Shown here piece by piece: positions 26,225-36,603 of a DNA stretch of 64,000 nt. This stretch comes from Gavia stellata. Taxonomy: Eukaryota > Chordata > Aves > Gaviiformes > Gaviidae. The stretch's first letter is position 1. Each line of letters starts with the position of its first letter. Both the position numbers and the translations under genes were made by a program. The stretch spans positions 16,698,261 to 16,762,260 of the forward strand of contig NC_082605.1 of assembly GCF_030936135.1 (NCBI RefSeq), given 5' to 3'. The notes under the pieces are model-generated. The model was not told where the DNA came from and made no database searches. It was given only the letters and a program-made list of their open reading frames with translations.

Positions 26225-28650
26225 GAGCATGACCGCATAAGCCTCATTTAATTAGAAAAACATGCTCTTTAAAAAACTGATATAAACTGCTGCAACTCTA
26301 CAGCTTTTGCCAGAGTCAGGTCCATTTTCAGAAACTGAAGAGTTAACCATTAACTGGTATTCTTCTGTGATATGGTTTAATGAAGAAAATAAATGATACT
26401 CCCTAAGGAAAGTCATTTTCTCATTCTTTGGAATGTATTTATTTTCTCATATTTCTTACTGAACTTACTGCTTCGTCTTTCCAAAGAAAATCTCCTTTAC
26501 TACATTATTGCTAAGCTGAAACATAAATGACAGAGAACCGAGCATTGACCCTTTTCACGTCAATGGCAGCACTGACATTTTTACCCAGTTATTTTAAAGC
26601 CTGGACTCTATAGTGCTGTCCATAACTCTGGTTACAAATAGAGTCCTGTTCAGTAAAGCCAAAGACAGTCAATTGGGCAAGAAAATCTGAGAATGTTGTT
26701 AGAACCTGCTGTTATTTTAATATTTTAAACTGACAGCATTTGAAAACCAACTTGAAAGCTAAAATTTAAATTCACCTGCCTTTCTGTGCCTTAGGCTATG
26801 AAATAGGTTCAGACAAACAGCCAACTACAAATAATGTCATGTAGGACTTTGTAATATAAAGCTCATAGCAAGATCACAGGTAATAGAAGTTTACATTAGG
26901 AAGCCTATGCAGACAGAAAGATCTTCACAACATGGAGATATTTTGTTAAAAACATTCTCCTTCCAATGCCTGAATGGCATAGCAATACTCTATAGACACC
27001 TACACAGCATTGGTGTCAACTGCAAGCAGGCTGGCCTGGCAGGCAAAGCCAAGCAGGCTGCAGAAGTTCTGCATTACATGGTTTATTGTCGATTTTCCCT
27101 CTGCAATACTATTCGTAGCCAGAGGCTTAGAGCAGCAGGTGACTTGGAGCTTTAATTTCCAGGTTTTCTCTCAGAGATGACTAGCAGCTGATTACAATAT
27201 TGATGCTGGTGATGTGATTCTGGAATTTCACCAGCACTGCTCAGCAGAACATGGCTGCTACAGAAGACTTGCCATTGGAAAGGCTCTGCAAGTCAGGCTT
27301 CCCTCTGAAGGTCATGCAGAAAGGCATGTCGCAGGCTCCCAGTCACAAACAGATGAAGGTCTGTGTTAAAATGAATCTGTTTTCTTGCTCTCCCTCCACC
27401 TCTACTCTTTCTGGAAGGCTGTCCTAGATGTTCACTTGTCTGATGCTTAAGCACTTTCCTCAAACTTCTCTGTTCAAGAGAAGGTATATTCATTACATCC
27501 ATTTGTCCTTCTGCTAGCTCTATCTTTTTCCTTAAAAAGCTTTTTTCCTCTGATGTTAACTACTCACTTATTAGTAGAAAGCAATCAGATACTCTTCCTG
27601 CTTTTGTTTTGATAAATAAGCCAAACATTTTAATCTTTTCTCACAAAACAAGCTCACTCCACTGTCTTCATCATCCTAAAAGCTTTTTCTATACCTCTTC
27701 ATTTTTCTTGAACTCAGGTGACCAGAAACATGCCATAACCACCACAGCTGGTCAAATCAGTAGAATGACCCATAGCAGGATTGCAAGGACCTCAGGTGAA
27801 CAATTCTCTCAAAAGGAAAGAGGGGTGCTGTAGTCCATCTTTTTCTCCATTTGCTGATTATGGGTAAACCTGAGAAGGGGGTTTAAATTGAAGGATAGAG
27901 TATGTGCTGTAATTTGGGATTAGTGCAGATTATTTCTGTCCCTTGGAAGTATTAATTTATTATGCTTTTATATTACTTATATAACTCTTGCCTCTCTCTG
28001 CTTCCCATTCATCCATACAAAGCAAATATGATGCATTGCTCTTTATTCTTTACATAGCGTTATAAAGCAAAGTTGATTCATTTTATGACACAGGGCTTGA
28101 GATATTTAGATTCTGTTTGCTTTTCTTAGATTTATGTGATCATGCTGCTTGCTTCTCTGCTTTTAGTATGGTTATTAGTGTTCTAAAGGTTTTGTTACAT
28201 TCTGTTTACATTCATTCATCCAAACTTTAAAACACATCCTGAAGATAATTGGTTATCAAAACAGTATTTTGTGTTTCTAAAAAAATGTAACTTCTCTCCT
28301 AAAAAAAAAAAAAAACCCAACACAAAATAACAACCACCTTCATAGAAGCAAAACAGAGGAAAGAGATGAGGCAAAAAGAAAAAAGAAACCTTGCATATCT
28401 TTTAAAATCTGCTATAAAAGCTACTTCTGAGGGTCTTAATTTCTGGTTACCTAACAAGATGCCATTAGACCTTTTTTTTTTTTTTTAGCAGTGCTAAGGG
28501 CACCGCTCAAAATGATTTAAATTGCAGTTCTGAGCACTCGGCTACTCTGAAAATCAGGCCCTATATGGGTCAAGTTGGTCATTTCCTCTGAATGAACACT
28601 TAAGAAAACATTGGCTTTAAGCGAGGTGGTTCCAACTGTGAATCCACCCT

Positions 28651-28720
28651 GGCAGAGATGGGAGCAGAACCTGGGTTTTCTGACTGACTGATCAAATGAC
28701 TCGACTGTGCTATCACCAAG
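28651..28720 (+). repeat. Ancient MIR-like 3' end fragment
   Basis: The sequence reads GGCAGAGATGGGAGCAGAAC, then CTGGGTTTTCTGACT, and later ACTGTGCTATCACCA. This matches the order of the 3' end of MIR-type SINEs (GGCAGAGCCGGGATT..., then CCCAGGTCTTCTGACTCC, then GTGCTCTTAACCA). It is strongly diverged and recognised by eye. Confidence 0.5.
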
Positions 28721-31469
28721 AAAGAGAGTTTAAAGAATGACTCTGAAAGGTTATTTTCACTGAATTGCTGAGTACATAAAATGTGTTGAAAGAAAGGGTA
28801 AAACTTCTTGAAAGGGTTTAGAAATGGTTATATTTATAATCTGTTGTGGTAGGATTTTCAAGTCCAGTGTTCAGTGAAGCTAGACTGACAAATTTATTAT
28901 AGTTATAAGGCTGAGAAACCTATTAGAAGAAATATAATAGAAGGTACATTTTTGTGAAGCTTTAACAGGAACTGAAACAATTCAACAAAAGACTAAATTT
29001 GGTGAGGGGGGAAAAGTCATTTATTAAATCTTTCTATAAAGATTGACTGACCTTTCTTTAAAAAGAGTGGGCTTTTTGTAAAAAATGAAAAGCTCAACCT
29101 TCATAACAACAACCTAGTAAAAGGGTTTATTAGAAACTGGCTTCTTGTGCAAGTTCAGTTATTTTTATTGTCAATAAATGTTGGTGTTATGCAATAAGAG
29201 AAGCATTGTTGCCTCTCTAATTTCTCTCAGGGATTGAAGAAACTCATAATAAAAGCATTCAAAACCTAAACTGAAAAAATAGAACACTACTGCTTGGGTT
29301 TGTATGGCAAAAAACAGAGACAGAAACTATGGGCTGAGAAGTCAGCTCATAAGGAAACTTTGCCAGAACTGTGAAGGTGGTGTTATTTCTTCTACCTCTG
29401 CTTACAGTAAAAGTCAAGCTATTAATATCAGGCATCTTGACAGTCACATAAATGCATATATTAGAATTCAAAGTACTTTTTGCTTCTGTAGATGTATCAT
29501 CATTACAGAATAAGACAATTTTAATGTAAGACCAGATGGCAATAGCATTACTTACTTACAGTGGATAAAATTTATAGGCTGACTTGTATACCCAGTGCAA
29601 ATGGACTAAAACTGAAGATGGTGTCTATCATCATCCCAGAGCAAGAGTGGACACAAAGTTAAATACCCCAGTCCGCTCAAAGCAGTGTGGGAAAGCAGTT
29701 GGAAGACTTTTTAAATAACCAGCAGTGCCTGCACATGATTGGATTCACACAAACATTAGCAGGCACTGACTTGCTCCTCAGTAAACTTGCTACAGTTTCA
29801 AGCAGCAACCTCAAGTCAGACCAAAGCTGACAGGCTTTCCATCCACGCAGCAGGCAAGATGAGTCTCGAGAAAACCAGTCACAGTCCAGGAGTCTGTGAT
29901 AGACATAAGCTGTTGTTGGTTTTGAAGCAGATGATCAGAAACTGATCAGGTACACCATTATAGGCACCAAGCTGAGGAAGCCAGTTTCTCAAAGCTCCCT
30001 GTACCAGATACCTCTGGTCCTTCAGAGCAGCCCCAAATGCTCAGCCTCATGCTCTGCACCACTGTCACGGAGAGCTTATCTCCCTGTACCGATTAGGGAG
30101 GGAGCCTAGGAAAATCAGCCTTCTCGTGTATAAATCATCTGATGTGACTCTCTCACTTGAGAGCCAAAAGGTGTATTTCTGTCCCTCTTGTTCACGTGCA
30201 TCCTCTTGCTGCTCTCAGGAGGAGTACATTCTCAGTGTGCAAGGGAAGAAAGATGTAGCCTACATGGGGAAGTGAAGTGCTGCTTGTAAGATCAAAGCTA
30301 AGCATCCCCGTTCGACACACTTCAAACAGGAACTGAGAATGGTGGTTCTCCAAGTGTTTGTTTTCACTGGGTTTCCTGTGCTCAGTTTAGGGAAAACAGG
30401 AGTTGTTTGAAATAAAGCTGTAATTTACTATCCTAACATGCTGAGAAGCAATTAGATTAAAGCTAATTACTGTAAATAGTTTTTATAATTACTTGTAAAA
30501 CATTCTACTACCTGTACTTCTGTTAAAGTCAGTTGAGGCCTGTAGATTTTTATTTTTTTTTTTTAAAGAGAAGTCTTAATGTTATTACTCAAGGGCCAAA
30601 CTATTTTCTTGGAATCTTCAAAAAGAAGTAGCTATGCCTCAGAAACTACTGATGGAAGGCACCTGTTAGGGCACGTATCCCCTTCACAATACTGAGTGGG
30701 TGTATCAGTAAACTGTCTCAAGAATTGTCTAGGCTAGTTTATATTTCACAGCTATATCTACTACTACCTGGAAAGTCTGTTCCAGAACCTAAAAGGATCT
30801 TTCTCAAAAGAAAAAAAAAAAAATCAAATAATTTGCAGCTGAATACAGATTTTTCTGAGCTTTGTCCTATTTATCAGGTTTTTATCTCTACTTGAAGCAT
30901 AAAGAAAATATTCTCTTCCTTATGTCCTTCTACCAAAACCATTATTTTTTCTTTGATGTTGGACAGAGTTTGGCCGGGCCTGATCCACAGTTTTATACTG
31001 CACTTTCACAGGCACACAAACCAGTTGGGGTTCCACCACCTCTGTGCCCTCCCACTCACAGCCGTCGGTTCTTCCTCTTCCCACAGGTCTTCCAACTCTT
31101 GTTCTGAACCTGAACCCAACTGTCTCTAGTTTGGACAACTATTTTTGCACTGGCTGATGGGTGTTCAGCCCATCCTTGTCTGCTGTTTGGGTTCTGGTTC
31201 ACCTGAAACAGGTCTCCTGATGTCTAGGGGCAATTCCAACAAGCACACACAGATTATTCACATTAGTTTGTCTAAGCATACAGTAATTCACTGGCAATTT
31301 TCTTTCAACAAAATGTGACTTCCACACGTGTACCAGTCTTCCCCGCACCAAATACACGTCTTCAGCTGCCAAATAACAAAATGCAAATACAGGAACGTGT
31401 TGCTGGGTTGTCCTGCCGTTCATGAGCTTCATCTCAGCTCTGATCTTACTAACACAGAGAAAACAACTA

Positions 31470-31521
31470 TTTGTAACCCTGAACAGAGAATGGTACCTGA
31501 ACGGTTTGTAACCCTGAACAG
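31470..31521. repeat. Two copies of a 17 bp motif, 35 bp apart
   Basis: TTTGTAACCCTGAACAG occurs exactly at 31470-31486 and at 31505-31521. The intervening DNA contains a further partial echo (ACCTGAACGG), suggesting a degenerate tandem array. Several short minus-strand ORFs overlap it but have no family resemblance. Confidence 0.75.
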
Positions 31522-32964
31522 GTATGAGACCTGCCAACAGTAAGGTAGAGAGCAACGCCCTGAATATCGGAATGTGAGGGGAACAAGGAACTGGAAGTCC
31601 ATTTTTGCACTTTCTTGGTTTGATGCTTTATTAGCTTGCTCCTGCACTGGGAAGACATTTCCTTGCACACCTTTGCCTTTTTAGCTTGTTGTAACTTAAA
31701 GCAGTTTCGCACAGGGCTTGTGCAGTTGATGGAAATGCTTCTGCAGTTGATAGGAAAAACTGCCAGAACCCAAGGTGATGCCCACAAGCTGCTCTGATGG
31801 GATTTCACGGCTCTTAGACTGTCCCGTAGGCCTGGTATATTTTACCAGTGGTATCACTTACGAAATGTTTCTGAACAGATGATAGATAGACTTTGGACCT
31901 CCAAGGGGATATGAAGCTACTATAGCAACAGAGGTGTACCTCCAAAAGGCAAGTAAAGAAAGAAGAGGAAAGCAAAGCAATTAGAAAAAAACTAAAATAT
32001 ATGCATTTGAAAAAAAATTTGGAAGTGGTTTCATGTAAAAAACCTCCTTTCTTATTGTTTTCCCTTTGAAATACTCCTGTTTTAAAATCCCGATAGATAA
32101 AAACATTCCATTTTTTAAAAACTGACATATGGCAAAAGTTGGTACCAGTAAATAAAAGCACATAAAGCTAAATCGCACCATTCTAAATGTTAGTAAAAAT
32201 GACAAAATAAAATACTAGCTACATAAACTACGCACAGGTGTGTAGCATATTACAAGCAAAAAACATATCTTGCAATTATAAGCCTACAGTATTTATTTCA
32301 CTTGTCTGTAATTACATTTTATACATGTTTGTTTAGTAATATCAATCCAAGACATCATTTTGAGGATATAATTAACTGCATGTTAGAACAGAATGTGTTT
32401 GACTGGGGTTTTTGTGTCACTAGACTTGAAAGTCTTTGTTAGCAGTGTTTAAGTGCCACCTAGTGTTACAATACACCAATTTCACTCAGAAAACCCTTTT
32501 CTCCTAAATTCTCAGGCTAAAATCAAATTGCAGGGTTAAGAAAAGCCTGGGGTCACAATGCCCACATTTCAGTGCTAACAGTAAGTCCTTAATTCGTATT
32601 TAGGCACTCATGGAGTACACAATCTCATGCGTAACACTCCTACTGCAGACTGCGACCAAGCAACAGAGAGACTACACTGGTGTTACAGTGTACACTCGGT
32701 CATATGAGCACAAGTGGACAGTAAATAGTTTTTCAAATTTTTATACCAGTGATCAAACGGTAAATTCACACAAAGATAGAAGTATTTAATGGAGACACAC
32801 GCATACAAAAACTTTTAAATATTTTTTTTCTGTAAGATGCACAGTATAACTAGAAACTGGGGGGGAGACAGACAACATCATAACAATCTATAAAGCATGC
32901 TACAATTAGATGCCTGTGCATTAAGATATGCAACAGAATGCCCTTCCCCATGTAAGTGATCCCT

Positions 32965-33060
32965 ACCTATAAAGCCCTGTTTCTGCAATGAGCCTCACTG
33001 ACTTCATTGTGGGCGCTTCACAGATACAAGGATCCACCTATTCAAGCCAGCCTGCTATTG
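32965..33060. repeat. Possible ancient amniote interspersed repeat
   Basis: The order AAAGCCCTGTTTCTGCAATG, then TGACTTCATTGTGGGCGC, then CAAGGATCCACCT, then a purine/pyrimidine mix ending GCCAGCCTGCTATTGG recalls a dispersed repeat common in turtle and crocodilian DNA (CTGCAATGAGCTC ... TTGACTTCAATGGGGC ... CAAGG). I cannot name the family. Confidence 0.3.
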
Positions 33061-34784
33061 GAAATTTCTGGCTGTTATCAGCAGTGTTCTTTTTTTCAAA
33101 AAGAAGTTTAAAGCTTATATTCTTGACAAGTTGGGAACTGATCTAGGTTAGGTTGCTCTTCTAATGAAAAAATAACACTAATACTGAAAAACTAAATGCA
33201 GGGTTTATAGCTCATTAGCTATGAACTTACAGGGTGTTTCATCCACTGTCACATAAAGCAGTCATTAAGAAATTACGGTTTCCCTCCTGTCTCTGTTTCT
33301 GCAACGCTGAACAATTGATAGTATCTGTAGCTTAACTAAAATGCTCTTTGCATTCTCTCCACAAATGGCATATATAATGGCTTATGTAAACTGAAGTTCA
33401 ATTTGTCTCTATTCTTTCTGAAATTCATTAAATACTACAAAAAAGAAAGATCACTGCCATTACAGAGAACTGGTGTAGCTCAAAGCAGAATATGCAAAAC
33501 ACTTAGGCTTTCTGTTAAATTTAGTGAGACCGCAACCATTAGCTTTTCACACCATTAGAAATGAAGACAGGCTTCTATTTCTCCATATCATTTATTGGAA
33601 AGTCTTGTCTTTAAATCACAATGGTAAAAAAAAAGATTTTAAGTACTATTTATCCTTACTGCTGCAATAAGCAGGGGTAAGTTGACAAGTACATTAAAGA
33701 ATTTCCACTTAATTATATGTCATAAAGTGAATTAATGCGAGTTTGTTGCAGAAATAGAAAATCAGATAATGGAAAAAATGGAAAAGATAAAGAGCTGAAG
33801 AATTACAAGAAAAAACTTCCGATCAGCAGTAAGAAAGGCTCGTGATGAGGCATCTTAAAGCACTAGAAAGGCAACAGGGAAGACAAGCTCTTCAAGAGCA
33901 CCTTTTAGAAATCACCTGCAGCTGCAAACGTGCATAAATCTATCAGGCAACAATGAAGAAAATTCAGAAAAATGAACTTCCAGCTGTATTTGGCTTAGAA
34001 TTATTTGGTTTGTTTTCTGCAAAGAACAAAACATTCACCAAAAAAGTAGACTGATTGTGCCTTTTTTTTGGAGTACGTTTTGATAAAAATTTTAATATAA
34101 AGGACTGAGTCAGCCTCAGTAACTCTTCAGCATTGAGGCCTGGAAGAAATTCTGCTCTCCAACATACAGAGGGCAAGATCACACCACAGGGTTTGGAAAT
34201 GCATGTGGAGAATCTGGTAGGCATTCACAGCACGCTTCCCGTGCCAAAAACGTAAGTTGGCACAATGCCGTGCCTTGTGTAGGGAAGTAACAACTGGCTT
34301 CAAATGTAAGTCTACCTCACTAGAGAACGTGACGGCGTTGGGACGAGCGGGCTCTGGAAGGCGCGAGAACAGGCAACGCTAACCCTCAGCAACAACCCAA
34401 CGCCACTCGGAATGGGTTCACTCTTCCCCGCTGTATTTGGGCTGCAAAGCCCAAAAAGTGTGCCCAAACTATTGCCAAATCTCGCGTGCGTGTGCGCAGG
34501 GGAGAGGGATGGTTCAAGCGATGAATTTCACCGCGGACAGTGCCTCACACGCTCCCCGACCCCGCTTCCCGCCGCAGCCCCCGGCGGGGCGGCCCCTCAA
34601 CAGTAACGGTCACTGCACGAGACCGTCCCCCAGCCACGACGCGCCCGCCGGCAATGATTGGGTCCTGCGTCCTCTCCCTCCTCCAATCCCAGTGGCGAAG
34701 GCGGATCCCGACAGCTCCTGATTCCGCCTACCGGGGCGCGGCGGGGCCAATCAGCGCCTAAGGCTAGCCTCCACCTTTCCGGCC

Positions 34785-34798
34785 GTCTCCATGGCAGC
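34785..34798 (+). promoter_or_regulatory. C3orf14: RFX X-box-like site 1
   Basis: GTCTCCATGGCAGC matches the X-box consensus GTHNYYATRRNAAC at 13 of 14 positions. RFX factors bind such sites in promoters of many ciliary genes. Binding here is an inference. Confidence 0.5.
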
Positions 34799-34822
34799 GG
34801 GGAGGGGGGGAGAGAAGGTTAC

Positions 34823-34836
34823 GGTGTCATGGAGAC
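34823..34836 (-). promoter_or_regulatory. C3orf14: RFX X-box-like site 2 (inverted)
   Basis: Read on the minus strand this is GTCTCCATGACACC, again 13 of 14 matches to GTHNYYATRRNAAC. It lies 24 bp downstream of site 1 in the opposite orientation. Confidence 0.45.
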
Positions 34837-36550
34837 CATGGTGGGTGGTTGCTTTCCTTTTCGAAGCCGGCGAGGCTGAAGGTAAACTAGGTCTGCGTAT
34901 TTATTTATTTTTCTTTCCTGCCTTCTCCTCCCTCAATCCTACAGAATGGTACATTCCGACGGGCTCGTATATCCTTCCCCCCCCCCCCCTTCCCAATGGT
35001 AGGGCTAAGGGCGGCGCCTGCGTGCCCCTTCGCGCGCGCGCCGCCGGTCGTGTGCGCCCCCCTCCCTGTGGCCGCCCTCCTCCCGCCTTTTCAAGGGCTG
35101 CCGGCCTGAGGGGGGAGCGCCCCTCCCTCCTGCTGCCCCTCGGCCCGAGGTGCTTCCTAAGGGCTTCTGGCGAGCCGGGGGGTGAGCGCGGGGCTGCCGG
35201 CGGGGACCTGGCTTGCCTGCAGCGGCCCAGGCCAGCTTGCCTCACGCCTGCTTGCCTCACGCCTTGGCAGCCGCCCAGCGAAGCTGCGTGTGAAGCGATT
35301 GCCCCGCGGTGCAGCGGGCGGAGGGTGCTCGCACTGGGTGCTTGTTGATGGCTGCTGTTTGTACGCTAGGCTCCCCTAAAGAACAGAGGTGCGTGCGGTT
35401 GCGCTCCCCGTGCTGTAGCTTCTCCCGTTGCCAGTGAAGGCGTTGCCCGATGAGCAGAGATCTCCCCTGGTCTCGCAAACAGCGTGAAGTTCCATGGCTG
35501 AGGCAGAGAGCACAGAGGGGATGTGCTCCTTATTAAACGAAGGGGAGGCATTAGCAATAGGCTAGTTGCATGGAATTGTTTTTTCAGAGTGTGATGAAAC
35601 ATGCATCCACAGAAAATGGGCTCTGCTGAAGTTAGAGGGCACATGTAAATAACTTGCTTCAAAGTTATGTGTGAGTCTCTTGACAGGAGGCCTTGATGCT
35701 CTCGTATCTTGATGAGATCTTTAGTTCTCCCACTCTTCAACATTGAGAACGCATGATAGGTTCTTTAATTTTACTTAGAGGCAACTGCATCACATTGAGG
35801 TGGAAGAATACTAGACTGCAAAACACTTTCGGCCCTCTGTAAAGTGCTGTAGGATCTTTGATTTGCATACAGTGGACAGTTGATTTCCTTCACATCTCAG
35901 ATAAATCAGTAAGATGTAAATTTAAGCTGTGTATTCCATCATGTACTGTGTTACAGTGCTGAAGAGCTGAGCTCAAGAAGTTTTCACTTAATTTTCCAAG
36001 CACTCAAAAGTTAAACTGGTTTAGCAGCTTTCATCCCTGTACTTAAACATAGATTCCTATGAACAGGGCACTGGATCTATGAGAAGTAGTTATAACCAAT
36101 ATTTACAAGTATAACTTTGTTCAGAGTAATGTGACAAAAGCCAGAAATCACTAAGGTAAACAGTAATGCACAAATTATGCAAGCACATAGTTTGTGTGTG
36201 TGGCTGTAAGCATCTGAACCTTGAGAAAACTTAATGCTAAATCTGAAACTTGAAAGTCAAATTTTAGTTCTCATAAAATATTAGAATACAGTGAGATTTT
36301 CCTGAAACATACTGTGCACATTAGTAGTGTGCATGTATTCAAAGTATAATGTAACAATGTCTTGTGGTGAATATTAAAATTTATAAGCAAGGTTTGTGTA
36401 GATAGCTGATACATAAATATAATGCGTGAAACTTTTCAACGTTGAATTGTTTAATACTGAAAAGTGTATGTTCATGTATGTCTTTGGAAGATTTTAATTT
36501 CACTTGGTTTTCCTTTAATAGAGTGACAAAACTGGGGCAAACAACTGAAA

Positions 36551-36603
36551 ATGTCATCCTATCTGGCTCAGGAGGTTCACCTTGCTAGAAGACATGAGGA
36601 GAT
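36551..36603 (+). CDS. C3orf14: C3orf14 coding exon 1 (exon starts at 36522)
   Basis: The acceptor is TTTAATAG at 36514-36521, followed by 29 bases of 5' UTR and then ATG in context GAAAATG (A at -3, a favourable start). It encodes 17 codons plus two bases of an Ile codon, ending at donor GTAAGTAA. The exon reads [17 protein letters not shown]. Confidence 0.92.

Larger units (their letters stand above)
16648..26393 (+). other. Possible unannotated spliced transcript (five internal candidate exons plus a terminal exon)
   Basis: Segments with an acceptor-like AG before and a donor-like GT after are 16648-16698, 19824-19889, 20230-20290, 23535-23632 and 25393-25511. A terminal segment starts at 26064 with an in-frame TAG at 26086-26088 and AATAAA at 26388-26393. 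Starting from the only open frame of the first segment (EPLKESVSESTSEESQK), the frame remains open through every junction (end phases 0, 0, 1, 0, 2). Best sites are the pyrimidine-rich acceptor before 20230, donor GTAAGTCC after 20290 and donor GTAAGAAT after 23632; GTAAAACT after 19889 is weak. I recognise no protein family. Short open segments with compatible phases arise easily by chance, so this is only a lead. Confidence 0.15.
13456..34300. other. Intergenic region between PTPRG and C3orf14
   Basis: About 21 kb holds no recognisable protein gene on either strand. It contains two or three old repeat remnants, small tandem duplications (17348-17405, 31470-31521), a purine/pyrimidine alternating tract (26181-26224), AT-rich islands that may be conserved non-coding elements (22040-22210, 25640-25890, 30400-30600), and candidate exons with matching phases (see the entry for 16648-26393). 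The many short ORFs have no family resemblance. Confidence 0.7.
34760..34881 (+). other. C3orf14: Probable non-coding first exon of C3orf14
   Basis: The 3' end is set by donor GAAG|GTAAAC at 34882; the 5' end is a guess from the motif layout. If transcription starts upstream of 34791, the exon carries upstream ATGs at 34791 and 34829. The first, spliced to 36522, would be a 31-codon upstream ORF closed by the TGA at the start of exon 2. The second closes within the exon at TGA. Confidence 0.4.
34320..35450 (+). promoter_or_regulatory. C3orf14: CpG-island promoter of C3orf14
   Basis: An abrupt GC- and CpG-rich island sits between AT-rich flanks. CCAAT boxes occur at 34657-34661 (inverted), 34683-34687 and 34747-34751, the last within the NF-Y-type context GGCCAATCAGCG. 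Two RFX X-box-like palindromes follow at 34785-34798 and, inverted, at 34823-34836. No TATA box is evident. A donor-like GAAG|GTAAAC at 34881/34882 would end a non-coding first exon. Transcription should start near 34.75-34.82 kb, by inference from motif placement. Confidence 0.7.

Noticed and set aside
31199-31808. Overlapping minus-strand ORFs of 113-118 codons
   Set aside because: They span the degenerate TTTGTAACCCTGAACAG repeat and resemble no transposon or host protein I know.
34791-35348. Long plus-strand ORF (185 codons) in the C3orf14 CpG island
   Set aside because: It is GC-driven, reads through the donor at 34882, has low-complexity Pro/Arg/Gly content and no motif. At most, its first 30 codons are part of a spliced upstream ORF.
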